Shown here: positions 32,194-43,410 of the stretch, piece by piece
How positions within the stretch are numbered: the first letter of the stretch is position 1
How the letters are laid out: each line of letters opens with the position of its first letter
Source of the DNA: Asparagopsis taxiformis
Taxonomy: Eukaryota; Rhodophyta; Florideophyceae; Bonnemaisoniales; Bonnemaisoniaceae
Assembly: GCA_030407315.1 (NCBI GenBank)
Contig: JALQPE010002160.1
Location: 1 to 57,027 of the forward strand
DNA: 57,027 nucleotides
Reading direction: 5' to 3'
Made by a program: the position numbers and the translations under genes
Notes under the pieces: model-generated
Databases searched by the model: none
What the model saw: the letters and a program-made list of their open reading frames with translations, nothing else
Told to the model about the DNA's origin: nothing

Positions 32194-32846
32194 GACGAAC
32201 CTTGTGGTATCCCTAGGCGTGCACTGGTACAAAAAGTTTGGACTGCCCCATCGGTCGTACTTTGGCGCATTTACATGCATCGGAGAACGACCAAGGAGGT
32301 AGAGCAGCAATCACTGTTGGCTGAGCGTCCAAACTGGAGGGCTTGGGGCAATGGTTCTATAGCAGTCATTTATAGGACGCCCACCGTTGATGACTGAGAT
32401 CCACGGTGGGTTTAGTATTCATGGTGTTGTCCTGCATTGGCGGACGTCGAAGACGAGTACTTCCAGTGAGCGTCCAAGGTGAACAGCTCAGCAGAGGATT
32501 ATGATGTGGATGTGAAGGCATGGATGAGGCCAGCAGGAACGTTTCTGCAAGATGGGCGTGAGTGGGTAAGTGAGCGGGGAGGGGCCGCTCGGGGCGCTTG
32601 GTAGCTTCTGGGGCCGTTGTGGCCAAATTAGAATCAAGCCTATGTCCGGCAGACGTCCTGAATTGCTTTATTTTTTGGGCTATTCTCAAAAACATGCACA
32701 TGTGAACATGTTTTTGAGATGGGGGTGTGCCGTACGGCACTTTCGACCGCCCAAATCGATGTATTTTTGCATTTTTTTTCTGACTGAAATTTTAGAATTT
32801 CTGGGCTCGCCAGCAATGCAATTGCGCTGGTCATTCACCGGACGTC

Positions 32847-35470
32847 TATATGCGCTCAAGCGATTGCTGTCTGCTTCAAATACCTGATACATTATTGCCC
32901 CACACGACATAAAGTCCCCCAACATGCGACGCCCATCAAACATAAACATTTTCATGCTCTTACTACATTCTAGTCGCACACATACATCCATCTTCAAACA
33001 AAAAATGTCATTTAAACACCACCAGTCCCGCTTCATCGTACGCCAATACCGCCCAGTCGCCCAGCAGACAAGCTAGCCGTGCAGAAAATAAGCACTGCCA
33101 TCTACGACGGAAACGACTGGATCTCATCATCGCTCTCAGCATTTCCAACAAGCCCAACATGTTTCCCCTACGTCACCCTGCAAAACGATACCATTGTATA
33201 CTTCTGCATTCTCCGTCAATTGCATTCATTCAATCTGCGCAATGAATTCTTCAATCTCGAAACCGGCCGGGTTTTCTGCCCATCCTGCAATAAGGGCATT
33301 GGAGAAAGTTCTCTAGCAATGGCCACTAAAGCCTTGATGCAACTACACGGTGCTGATTGCTTCTATCGCTTCCTCAAATCTGTCGACATTTACAACATAC
33401 CATCCATCCGACACATTTCCAAACTAAACTAGACTGTTCATTGACAAACTCGTGTGTAGCCCCATTTAGACCACTCACCACTGGTATCTGCTGAGTCACC
33501 GCGCACTGCCCTGGTGCTCCCTCCTGAATTCGCTTGGGCTGTCTCAATACATTCCGTACTATGCCTATGAAGCAGTCCCGTTATGGATCAGCGTTCTGCG
33601 TGTTCAGCACATCATCCCCACGTTACCAGAGCTGCAATTTCTCAGCGGTACGGGTATCATCAATCCTTAGCACAGATGTGATACAGCAGCCGATGCAGGT
33701 CAATTTCTAGACTCGTAATTTTGCACTCAAGAAGGGAGATCGGTATGGAAATTGTCCAGGCATAACAAACCGCCTGTCCTGCTCTCCTGCAGAGCAAGCT
33801 CCATCGATCCAGTCGATCAGGAACCTGACGACATGTAGTCGGCGTTCGTTCCGGACGCGGAAAGGGCAAATTTTTGTGTGGCGTTTGCAGATTCAGTCGC
33901 AACGGGAAGCGATGAAACTTTCCGCATGGCGTTTGACTGCGGTTTATCTGAGACAGACATCGAGCGATCGGTGTTTCTGTCCAGATGAAGCTGGAGATCA
34001 ATGCCGTATTTGAGCTGATAATTGGAGCAAAGATTTGAAACAAATTTTCTGTGCAAATTTACGACACGACACGGCGGAGGGTGGATAACTCAACGTTAGA
34101 TGTTATTGGTTGAGCCAACATTACAAGACCGTACCGACGACACGCGCAATCATTGATTTTTCGCTCATTGCTTAGAGAGCAAAACTGTCCAATGGTCGTA
34201 TCAAGTTAGACCAGCACATATTTCCGCAACATCTTGGTGGAACGAAGTCGGTGCTCACGAAAGCCTGAGAGCTGCCTTGAGTCGAGGATTTTGTACGCCG
34301 CCTTATCTGTGGTAGTTTCATACTGCGTTGTTTCACCGTTGGACTTGTGCCACGCACACTTGGATCTCTCTCCATACGTACGTGTAGATAAGATGTGAAT
34401 TGAGCTACAATAGCATACCAAACTGGAAACCAGTATCTACATGCTTTGTGAGAATATAATGCCTCTTCCTCGAGAAAAGGCCTCCTTCGGAATACTAGAT
34501 TTCATTCAACCATATCCATCCATCTCCCATCGCTTCAGCATGAAATCATCACCATTCCATCCATCACAACGTTCGTCTCTATCCAAACACTACTCTCCAC
34601 ACATCTCCCCGATCTTTCAGTCCGACCGTACCCGGCGGCGGCCGAGAGAAACGTACTGGCCATTGTTAAAAGTATCTACGACGGCAATGAGCGCATATAT
34701 TAAATCATTCTCTATGTGCACACAGACCCTGATTGCCTCTCGTTTGTGGCAGAAATGAAACAAACACAAAGACTGCAACTCGTCCATGCGAGAAGCAAAA
34801 GCTACAGATTTTTAGCAAGTATCGATAGCTACAAAGAACCACTGCAACGTTTATTCTAGACTTGTATACATTTTCATTAGCACTTACATTACCATACACG
34901 AATAGTATTGCATTAAAGATTTTTATGAGAATGACAGGGGTCAGCGGCCGGGTTCCCTCCAGCTCAGCTTGGCTCAGCTCCGGATGCAGATGTGGTGAAG
35001 GGAAGAGAGAAAAGTCAGATATTCTACCATGATCTGATTTGATTTGCAATCTGAGAACTTCTTGACTCCCAAAAGGTGTAAACAGTATCCCTGCATATTG
35101 GCATCGACCAAAAGAACTGCAGCACTAACTCAATTTTCATTGCAGAGATCAGCACAACGTATTCGTCTTGAGTGTCACAAGTTGCAATTAGATGGCGCTG
35201 ACTCGAAGCTAGGAGAGTTGGTAGTTGTGCCGAGTCGGCGTCTTCGGTTTGATCGCTCGTGTAAATATCCAAGCAAAATGGCAGGCAAGGAGATACAAAG
35301 CCACGCAACAATCAAGCTTACCACATTCCCCAGCCAGAATCACCATAGAAATCCTTGCAGTCTGCATCACACAGATCATCTTACGCAGTGCGTGCTGCCC
35401 AGGTCGTTATTCGGCCCTATCCAGAAACACTTTCAGGCCTAGTGCAACCAGTAGATCTGAAATGGAAATG
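32847..35470. other. Spacer between inverted-repeat arms
   Basis: 2.6 kb of unique sequence. The only ORF worth noting is 33079-33432 on the plus strand (117 codons, one C-P-S-C pair, no known domain); others overlap in opposing frames. No transposase or other recognisable gene is present. Confidence 0.5.
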
Positions 35471-37599
35471 GACGTCCGGTGAATGACCAGCGCAATTGCA
35501 TTGCTGGCGAGCCCAGAAATTCTAAAATTTCAGTCAGAAAAAAAATGCAAAAATACATCGATTTGGGCGGTCGAAAGTGCCGTACGGCACACCCCCATCT
35601 CAAAAACATGTTCACATGTGCATGTTTTTGAGAATAGCCCAAAAAATAAAGCAATTCAGGACGTCCGCCGGACATAGGCTTGATTCTAATTTGGCCACAA
35701 CGGCCCCAGAAGCTACCAAGCGCCCCGAGCGGCCCCTCCCCGCTCACTTACCCACTCACGCCCATCTTGCAGAAACGTTCCTGCTGGCCTCATCCATGCC
35801 TTCACATCCACATCATAATCCTCTGCTGAGCTGTTCACCTTGGACGCTCACTGGAAGTACTCGTCTTCGACGTCCGCCAATGCAGGACAACACCATGAAT
35901 ACTAAACCCACCGTGGATCTCAGTCATCAACGGTGGGCGTCCTATAATGACTGCTATAGAACCATTGCCCCAAGCCCTCCAGTTTGGACGCTCAGCCAAC
36001 AGCGATTGCTGCTCTACCTCCTTGGTCGTTCTCCGATGCATGTAAATGCGCCAAAGTACGACCGATGGGGCAGTCCAAACTTTTGAACCAGTGCACGCCT
36101 AGGGATACCACAAGGTTCGTCATACACACACAAACACACAAACACACAAACAACCACGCACTGCAGCACCCAACTTTCGCATGCGTCAGTGATGTGCTGC
36201 TGCAGTGTGTATGCGCTGTGCGGTAGCAAGATTTCCATGCTTGCAGCCATTCACATCCAGACATCCAGCCGCCGACCAGGGAAGCCGTTTGCAGCCGATT
36301 CCCCCTTGTCTGCATGGCATCTCGGTGCTGTCAACACTTGCTTAGTTGCTGCGATGCGAGCAAATGTGCAGCACTAGCCTAACTTGAAATGGACGTCCAG
36401 TGGAAGTCCGGCTCGGTTACATTGCTGGTCAGCCCTGAAATTCTAAAATGTTGGGCTGAGAAATAGCTGCAAAACTGTATCCATGTGCAATACTCGACCA
36501 ACCTGAAATGGACGTCCGGTGAATGTCCAGCTCAATTGCATTGCTGGCGAGCCCAGAAATTCTAAAATTTCAGTCAGAAAAAAATTGCAAAATTATATCG
36601 ATTTGGGCGGTCGAAAGTGCCGTACGGCACACCCCCATCTCAAAAACATGTTCACATGTGCATGTTTTTGAGAATAGCCCAAATTTCAATTCAAATCAAG
36701 GTGTCTAATTTGGCCACAACGGCCCCAGGAACCGGCTGCTGCCCCGACCGGGGTCATCACTGGCTTCTGTAAGCACTAACTGTAAGCCAAAATCGCGTCT
36801 TACGAAGGGTCGATTTCAGGCTCAACACGTCAGGGACAGGTCTTGGTCCTTGTTTCATCATGGTCCCGCCCTACTCTCTCACGATCAACCTGAAATGGAC
36901 GTCCGGTGGATGTCCAGCTCGATTGCATTGCTGGCCAGCCCAGAAATTCTAAAATTTCCGAAAAATCAATTTGGTGGCTCAGCATCTCCTGTGCAGAAAA
37001 CTCTCGCACTCATTTCTGATATACGTTTTGACGTGTTTTTTACTTTTAAGCATCAGGAAAGGCGTTACGGAAAATTGGGACTACGCCACTTGTGAGCCGC
37101 GTCGTCTGAGATAGCGAGTAGAGTTTGTTGTATAGTATTTATATTGTACTCCAAATGTGCGTTCGAGACCTCGTTTGTAATGTTCTCGTGGTTTTGTGGG
37201 TATCAGTTTTGTGCTCACTTCTGGCAGCCCAATGGTGGAATGTGCCTGAGCGATCAATCATCACCGCTAGGTCACACATTTTGCTGGCAACGTGCGCTTG
37301 GAAGGATGAATGACCGCCGTGGGAGATGGATTTTCAATTAATTCATTTGAAATAATAAAATTATATTAATTGCGAACTTCATGGAATAAGTTTGTGCTTT
37401 ACAGTGGATATTACAGGGATCATTTAAGGGAAGCAAATGGATTGTGATATATATGATTATACCATTCCGATGTTCTCGATCCGGATCTCATCATTCGGGA
37501 GTTCAGAGACCATGGCTTGGGCCATTATTAATCTCAATACCGGCGATGATATGGAGTATGCACAGCAGGACTTAAGCTGACGTTGAAAGCTGTCCAGTC

Positions 37600-39180
37600 G
37601 ACGCCGCAGGTTAACCTGTGGAATTCCACTTCTCCGCCGTCACTGGCTGAGGTTCTTTGGTCGTGTTTCCTTTGTTTGGTGTAGAGGATAGAACGACGGT
37701 GAGTATGCCAGTTTGGAGAGTATGCAGCGAGGGAAGCGTGTGTTTTGAGTCGTACTGTTGTCGTTGATGCGATATTGATTCATTAGAAGCTTCGTGAGTC
37801 ATGGTTTGCATGTTGTGAACCATGGGAGGCAGGTAAGTAAGTGAGTCTCGCGGGTGTGCAATAAGGGATGCATGGGTTTTTAGTCTGACTGTTCTGGTTC
37901 ATTTTGATGTTGTATAGGTGGTGCAGGAATAGTGATGAAGTAAGGTAAGTTTCATTGAGCTGAAAGACGGGTTTCGCGATGAAATGGAATGCTGACTACA
38001 TTTTTTCGTTGCACGATTTGTGAATTATTGGTTGTATTGTTTGTATGATGCAACGAGATGAAGAGGTTAAGTGCGTCCTGAGGGTATGAAGCGAGGGAAG
38101 TGTTTGTTTTAAATGTGACTGTCGTCTTTTATGCAATATTTATTTATTGGGAGCTTAGTGAGTCATGGTGCATATTTGCTGAAGGGTGGAAAGGAGGTAG
38201 GTGAGCATTTGAGGGGTGCAGTGAGTGGAATGTGGGTTTTGAGTCTGACTGCTGTGGTTGATGTTGATTTTGTGTAGGTGATTCTGGAATGGTGATGACG
38301 GAAGGTAAGTTACATTGAGCGCCTAGTTAAGTTGCGCGAAGATATGGAATGCTGACTACATTTTTTTGTACAATTTTTGACTTATGGTTTCTATTGTGTG
38401 CAGGATACAACGAGGGTAAGTGAGTTCTGAGGGTATGCAGCGAGGGAAGCATGGGTTTTCAGTCCGACTGTTGTTGTTGATTTCGATTTTTTGTAGGTGA
38501 TGCAGGAATGGTGATGACGGAAGGTAAGTTGCATTTAGCGCGCAGTCCGGTGGTGCGAAGATGCGGAATGTTGACTTCATTTGTTGGTTGTGAGATTTTC
38601 GACTTTTGGTATGTATTGTGTGTAGAATGAAACGAGAGTAAGTGAGTTCTGAGGGTATGCATCGAGAGAAGTGTTTGTTTCGAATCTGACTATTGCAGTT
38701 AATGCGATATTTATTCATTGGAAGCTTATCCAGTCATGGTGCGTATTGTGTCGAGCGAAGGAAAGTGCGGAAGTTTTGAGAGTATGCTGAGAGGGACATG
38801 TGGGTTTTGAGTCCGACTGTTGTGGTTGATTTCGATTTTATGCAGGTGATGCTGGAATGGTGATGACAGAAGGTAAGTTTCATTGAGCGCCAAGACTTGT
38901 TTTGCGAAGATATGGACTGCTGACTTTGATTATTCATTGCAAGGTTTTTGGATCATGGTTTGTATTGTGTGTAGGATGGATGAGAGGTAAGTAAGGGATT
39001 TTCTAAGATATCTGGCGTGGTAAGCGTTGCTTTTGAATCTGACTGTTGGGGTTGATGTTGTGTATGTGATGCAGGAGTGGTGAAGCAGGAATGGCAGGAC
39101 TCAGGGAGAGTGAAGAAGGGATCTAGGAAGATGGGGAATGAAGCTGTGAGGTGTTTCTGGTATGTGTATATTTTCAGGCA
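37600..39180 (+). other. Array of micro-exon-like units with splice-like borders
   Basis: A short block of 27 nt (GTGATGCAGGAATGGTGATG and 7 more bases) recurs near 37919, 38281, 38498 and 38846. Each copy is preceded by TTTTGTGTAG-like sequence and followed directly by GTAAGTT. A second block of 11-12 nt resembling GATACAACGAG, preceded by GTGTAG and followed by GTAAGTGAG, alternates with it near 37686, 38405, 38630 and 38972. The borders look like 3' and 5' splice sites on the plus strand. No long ORF runs through the region. Confidence 0.55.
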
Positions 39181-39424
39181 TACGATAGAAGTAAGAGTGG
39201 GTTTCAAGTCGTGTAAGATTTTGCTGACCATGTTCGTGTTTCATGTCTTGATGATTTAATGGGCTGGGGTGGTGTCGAGGAAAGCGGGGATGGTATTGGG
39301 AAGGAGCAGATTTTTTGTAATCTAGGTCGTGAGGGTTCTTGAAGTATGTGCGGATGGTGGTGCATGGCGTTCGGATGGTAGGGAGAACGCGATAGTGAGG
39401 GAGATGGGTGATCGACGGTATGCT

Positions 39425-39590
39425 GACAGGTATTTTGTATTCTGGCTGGATACGTATTCCATATTCTAGCTGGATACATATTCCGTATCCTGGCTTGATA
39501 CGTATTTCCTATTCTAACCGGGTATTTATTTCCTATTCTGACCAGATATGTATTTCCTATTCTAGAGAGACGTATTGTATACGAGCAGTT
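39425..39590 (+). repeat. ~30-bp tandem repeats
   Basis: About six degenerate copies of TATTTCCTATTCTGGCTGGATACG-like units, just inside the 43-bp array at the right end of the element. Confidence 0.7.
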
Positions 39591-39687
39591 TCGTAAATGA
39601 GAGAATAAAATACGGTCCGATATGGGCCCTTAATTTACCATCCGCTGTAATTTCTTCCCTCCGGGTTTTTGCTGATATATTGTATAC

Positions 39688-40120
39688 TGGATGTCGGGTC
39701 CTAGTATCCGGCCAAACGTACTAGAAAAACTGGATGTCGGGTCCTAGTACTCCGCCAAACGTACTAGAGAAAGTGGATGTCGGGTCCTAGTATTCCGCCG
39801 AACGTACTAGAGAAAGTGGATGTCGGGTCCTAGGATCCCGCTGAATGTACTAGAGAAATTGGATGTCGGGTCCTAGTATTCCGCTGAATGTACTAGAGAA
39901 ATTGGATGTCGGGTCCTAGTATTCCGCCGAACGTACTAGAGAAAGTGGATGTCGGGTCCTAGTATTCCGCCGAACGTACTAGAGAAAGTGGACGTCCGCA
40001 TCCAAAAATTTTTATTTTTTTTCGGACGCGGACGTTCATTTGTTCTAGTAAATCTCGGGGCCGACTAGGACCCGTACTAGAGAGACTGGACGTCCGCGTC
40101 CACTTCCGAAAACACAGACG
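39688..40120 (-). repeat. Right end of the 13-kb element with 43-bp tandem repeats
   Basis: Seven copies of a 43-bp unit starting TGGATGTCGGGTCCTAGTA and ending ACTAGAGAAAG lie at 39688, 39731, 39774, 39817, 39860, 39903 and 39946. A partial copy and the terminal repeat follow. The methyltransferase frame reads 53 codons into this repeat before stopping at 39959. Confidence 0.9.
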
Positions 40121-42896
40121 CTTCTGCCGAAGCCTTGGAGCTTTTCCTGTGACCGGTACCGACTCGTCCCCAAGAATACTCTCCACCTCACGCTGCAAGA
40201 TCCCCCCATATCGCCCGGCTTTCACCTCACTGACGAAAGCATGCAGTATCCACTCCTGCGATGCATCGTGGCACCTTTTTTCCTTCTCACACCCAATGAA
40301 CCGACGATACGTACCATCCCTCAACGTCATACACGCTATGGCTGTGCTGTATGTTCCCGAGAAGAAATCCATCACGATATCGTTCTGCTTCGAAAATCGT
40401 TCCAGAAGCTCACGAAGAGTGGTCAACGCCTTCTGCTCATGGCGCAGTCGGTTGTTCTGCCCATCGTATTGAGCTTCACCAGCCGACAACCTCGGAACGT
40501 TGTCAATCGCGTTGGTGAACCCAGGGTGCCTCGATATGTCCGGATTGTGCAACCTGTAATCCACCATATCGTATGCAGCCATACCCTTCCCCCGCTTATA
40601 CGCATGGATAACGAAATCGTGCATATTATGCAGTGTGCACGTTTTCGTCGATGGATTGGACGTAAAGCTGTGTGGTCGGCGAGATAGCACGACTGGAACA
40701 CTGTCCACAATCATCTTGCCAGGCTCGGCATTTCTGATTGCATCCATCCATGCCACGAGTTGGCGCACGCTGGAATAGATTAGAGCATGACCGCCAGGCC
40801 GAAGAACTCGAACTATTTCACACGCAACACTCGCCAACTCTTCCGGCTCCAGAATATCGTACTCCGAGTTTTCTCTGCCGCCTTCCCGCCTCGTGTTGAA
40901 TGGAGGATCAGTGAGCACAAGCTGAACACTGTCCTCCAACACGCTATCTTCCAGGAAACTAATTTTGTCCTCCACCTCTTTGGCTACATCAGTGGCGTCA
41001 CAATTCACAGTGTGAATGTAACGCCCCATCACAGCTTCCAGCTTGGTGACATATTCCGGCTTGGATTCCTTTCCGACGTCAACGAGCGGTGCTTCTGTAG
41101 GCGATACAGTGTCAACCTCCATAGCGTCATCCTCGGCCGCACCTTCTCTTGTTGCTGTTTCGCTAGCAACCGCCGCATTATCGTCCTCTCCACCACCGCG
41201 CTCCAGCCTAGCCTTCTTCCTCTGTGGCTCCAGACTATCCTCTTCTATATCCTCGCTGCCATTGTTTGGCACTGCTGCGGATATTTCCATCTGCGCAGGT
41301 GCACCTTCAAGGATGCCAGGCTCGGGCGTATCCTCAAGACTGTGCAACTCATCCATGGTCAGAGGAAGCTTTCGTTGCTCTCGGGTTCGCAATAACCAAG
41401 CCTTCAGCCTCCTCTGACCATCCAGGGCATGAGACGTGTTCAACTTGGCTCGCATGAACGAGTTCAATCCGAACTTGTCAGGAGTGTCGAAAAGCAAGGC
41501 TCGAAGTCTCTGCATCAGCTGACCACGCTCGGCGAACACATTCACCTCAGTGACACATTGGCGTATCGACAGCAGGAAGGCGCTTGTCAATGATCGCAGC
41601 CTTGCATCCACAGCCACTGGAAGGTCGGCACAGAACCCGTTTTCACTGTCTACAGTTTTCGGGACAATGGTCAGGTTTTTCCGATGCTCCTCGACCGCAC
41701 AGCCATCAGACCGATTCGGGAGTGACCTGAAGCAAAGGCTCGCGGGATCGAATACCATGAACGGCCAGCACATCGATTCAACATCCTCATACCCCAACAC
41801 TCTTGCCCCGGTATCCCATGCAGCTAACACACGGTCGACAACAAATCCAAGCTGGTTGGCTTGCGCACGTGCGCAATCCAGTACTGGATGTTGCAATTCC
41901 AACCATTCCACCACCACCAATGGCCTCGGATGTGGCTCTGGCCCGCCTAGATGGCACACTGCCCATCTCCTTACTGCGAATAGCCAAGATACACTGGCAC
42001 ATCATAACCATCAGCCTCCTGAACCGCTTCTGGCTAGCCTGCAAAGAATCTTGCATGTCGGATGTAGCGCCGTCCAGAAAGTACCTGCTCGAAAGCAGTT
42101 CGCGGTTCAGTGGAGAGGACAATTCTCCGCGGGGTGTCTTGCCAAACATTTCGACGGCACGAGAACTAGTCACCCCCACCTGTTTCGGAAACTCAACCAT
42201 CCTCGGAGAATCACCCATCTCTGCATTGAGTCCCCATGCATGACAAAACATTTGCCACAGACGCAAATCAATCGCACTCGAATCTTCTGCTCGGTGATAC
42301 GGCCGAAGCACAGCCAGAATAGACATGCATGAGCTGTACTGCGGTTTACCACTCAGGCTTGAAGCAATTTGGCCGCTTGGATCGCAGGATTTGATCCAGC
42401 CCAACACATCAGCCATCCTCACAGACGAAATGTGAGCGTACTTGTCCTTTCCGTTTTGGACCCAGTACTCGTCTCTGAGATCAACGGCGATCATCAGATA
42501 CTCAACAAACATCATGCGCCTTTGCAGGCCTGCAATGTCGTTGGATGTCGTCGCTCTCACACGGTCCAGCACAACAGCAGTACTGCTGCTGGTGTCCGCT
42601 ACGATAGACTCTTCTCGCATAGGAATCGTAACGCCAGGAGGAAAGACGCCCTTCTCCATTCCACGTACAATTGCCATGCACCGGTGCGCTCCATCCAATA
42701 TCTCCAGAACGCCTTCTCGAAACCTGCCAGTCACGGGATGAGCTGTGTCATAACCGCTGTTTCGAATGCTCTCCATGAGCGCTTCCACATGACTTGCATC
42801 AACATCGCGAATCGATACGAATTTGCTGACTTGATTGGGGTCGATGAACACCCATCCGTCGTGCTTTTCACCGTGATTGTGGAACGTTCCTTCCAT
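40121..42896 (-). CDS. ParB-like / beta-class DNA methyltransferase, 5' portion of split gene
   Basis: Start ATG at 42896-42894. Residues 1-110 form a ParB-like domain with D-G-A-H-R at 68-72. The frame changes near 41947-41974 (plus-one). A 28-nt GT-AG segment there would restore it but is unusually short, so an indel is equally possible. An acidic disordered linker follows, then an amino-methyltransferase: T-D-P-P-F-N near 40900 (catalytic motif IV), R-P-G-G-H, and about 178 residues later D-F-F-S-G-T (SAM-binding motif I) near 40365. Catalytic-before-SAM order defines the beta class, which includes N6-adenine and N4-cytosine enzymes; the target base is not predictable by eye. The ORF reads into the inserted element and stops at 39959. 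Native coding continued into the SET segment at 27163. Confidence 0.8.
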
Positions 42897-43410
42897 GGCG
42901 AACAAAGGTAGAGTTTTTAAGAAAGGAATAGTAGGTTGCTGCTTGACCAGGGTGGCGCAAAGCAGAAGTTGGTTGTTTAAAACAAAGTGTCAGCGAGTGG
43001 TAGCACTTCGGTGGCTGTTTCCTTTCCACCCCTGTCCGAACCTTTACAAGTTAACTATATCGACTGTTAGCTCAATAATCAATGTAATACTAAAGTAATA
43101 CTCAAAATATTGTTTCCATGCAATTTATTGGGCCCCGTAACATCTCTAAACATATCTTTGTAGTCCAATCGTATGCATCCGACATTCACTTCTAGAACGA
43201 TTATTCACATCAAATTTTATGCTGCAATCAGTTCATGGCAGACATCATCCACACTGACGTGTCAATTTTGTCAATTGTCCATTCTATTTCTACACCAGCT
43301 AAACATCTCTTCTCGACCTTTCCAATCCTCCTAGTATATACTACTCTTTAGCAGAAGGTAACGGTTAGGCTTTCACTAATACAACAATTCTATTCCATAG
43401 CTATCCCAAC
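42897..43410. promoter_or_regulatory. Divergent intergenic region
   Basis: 514 bp between the methyltransferase gene (leftward) and the 43411 gene (rightward). AT-rich with no ORF. It probably contains two back-to-back promoters; no specific motif is assigned. Confidence 0.4.

Larger units (their letters stand above)
28600..37135. repeat. Large inverted repeat inside the 13-kb element
   Basis: The left arm is about 28600-32846 and the right arm 35471-37135, separated by 2.6 kb. Arm sequences are close to identical for the inner ~1.4 kb and more diverged over the outer ~250 bp. The left arm is longer because of the 501-bp tandem expansion and a longer TGTGTTTG microsatellite. It may be a foldback transposon nested in the larger element, or the latter's own core. 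Confidence 0.85.
27164..40120. mobile_element. 12,957-bp non-autonomous element inserted in the ParB-MTase-SET gene
   Basis: Both ends read inward as CGTCTGTGTTYTCGG and continue A-R-TGGACGCGGACGTCC (two mismatches in 33 bp). The element is flanked by a 3-bp direct repeat, CTT, at 27161-27163 and 40121-40123. Both disrupted ORFs run exactly to the boundary, and removing the element plus one CTT joins them in frame, which fixes its limits. It carries no transposase. Its contents are GGACGTCC/CTAGTA subterminal repeats at both ends, a pyrimidine-rich segment, a large inverted repeat (28600-37135), a micro-exon-like array and 43-bp tandem repeats. A 3-bp duplication is known for CACTA and Harbinger elements, but the termini match neither, so the superfamily is unassigned. 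Confidence 0.8.

Noticed and set aside
31906..32397. 163-codon ORF with V-C-V-F-V-C-L repeats
   Set aside because: Translation of the TGTGTTTG microsatellite.
33079..33432. 117-codon ORF in the spacer of the inverted repeat as a zinc-finger gene
   Set aside because: Only a single C-x-x-C pair and no known domain; noted in the spacer entry but not called as a gene.
39688..40000. 43-bp repeats as CRISPR or as a coding repeat domain
   Set aside because: No spacers; only the last copy overlaps a reading frame, and that by insertion.
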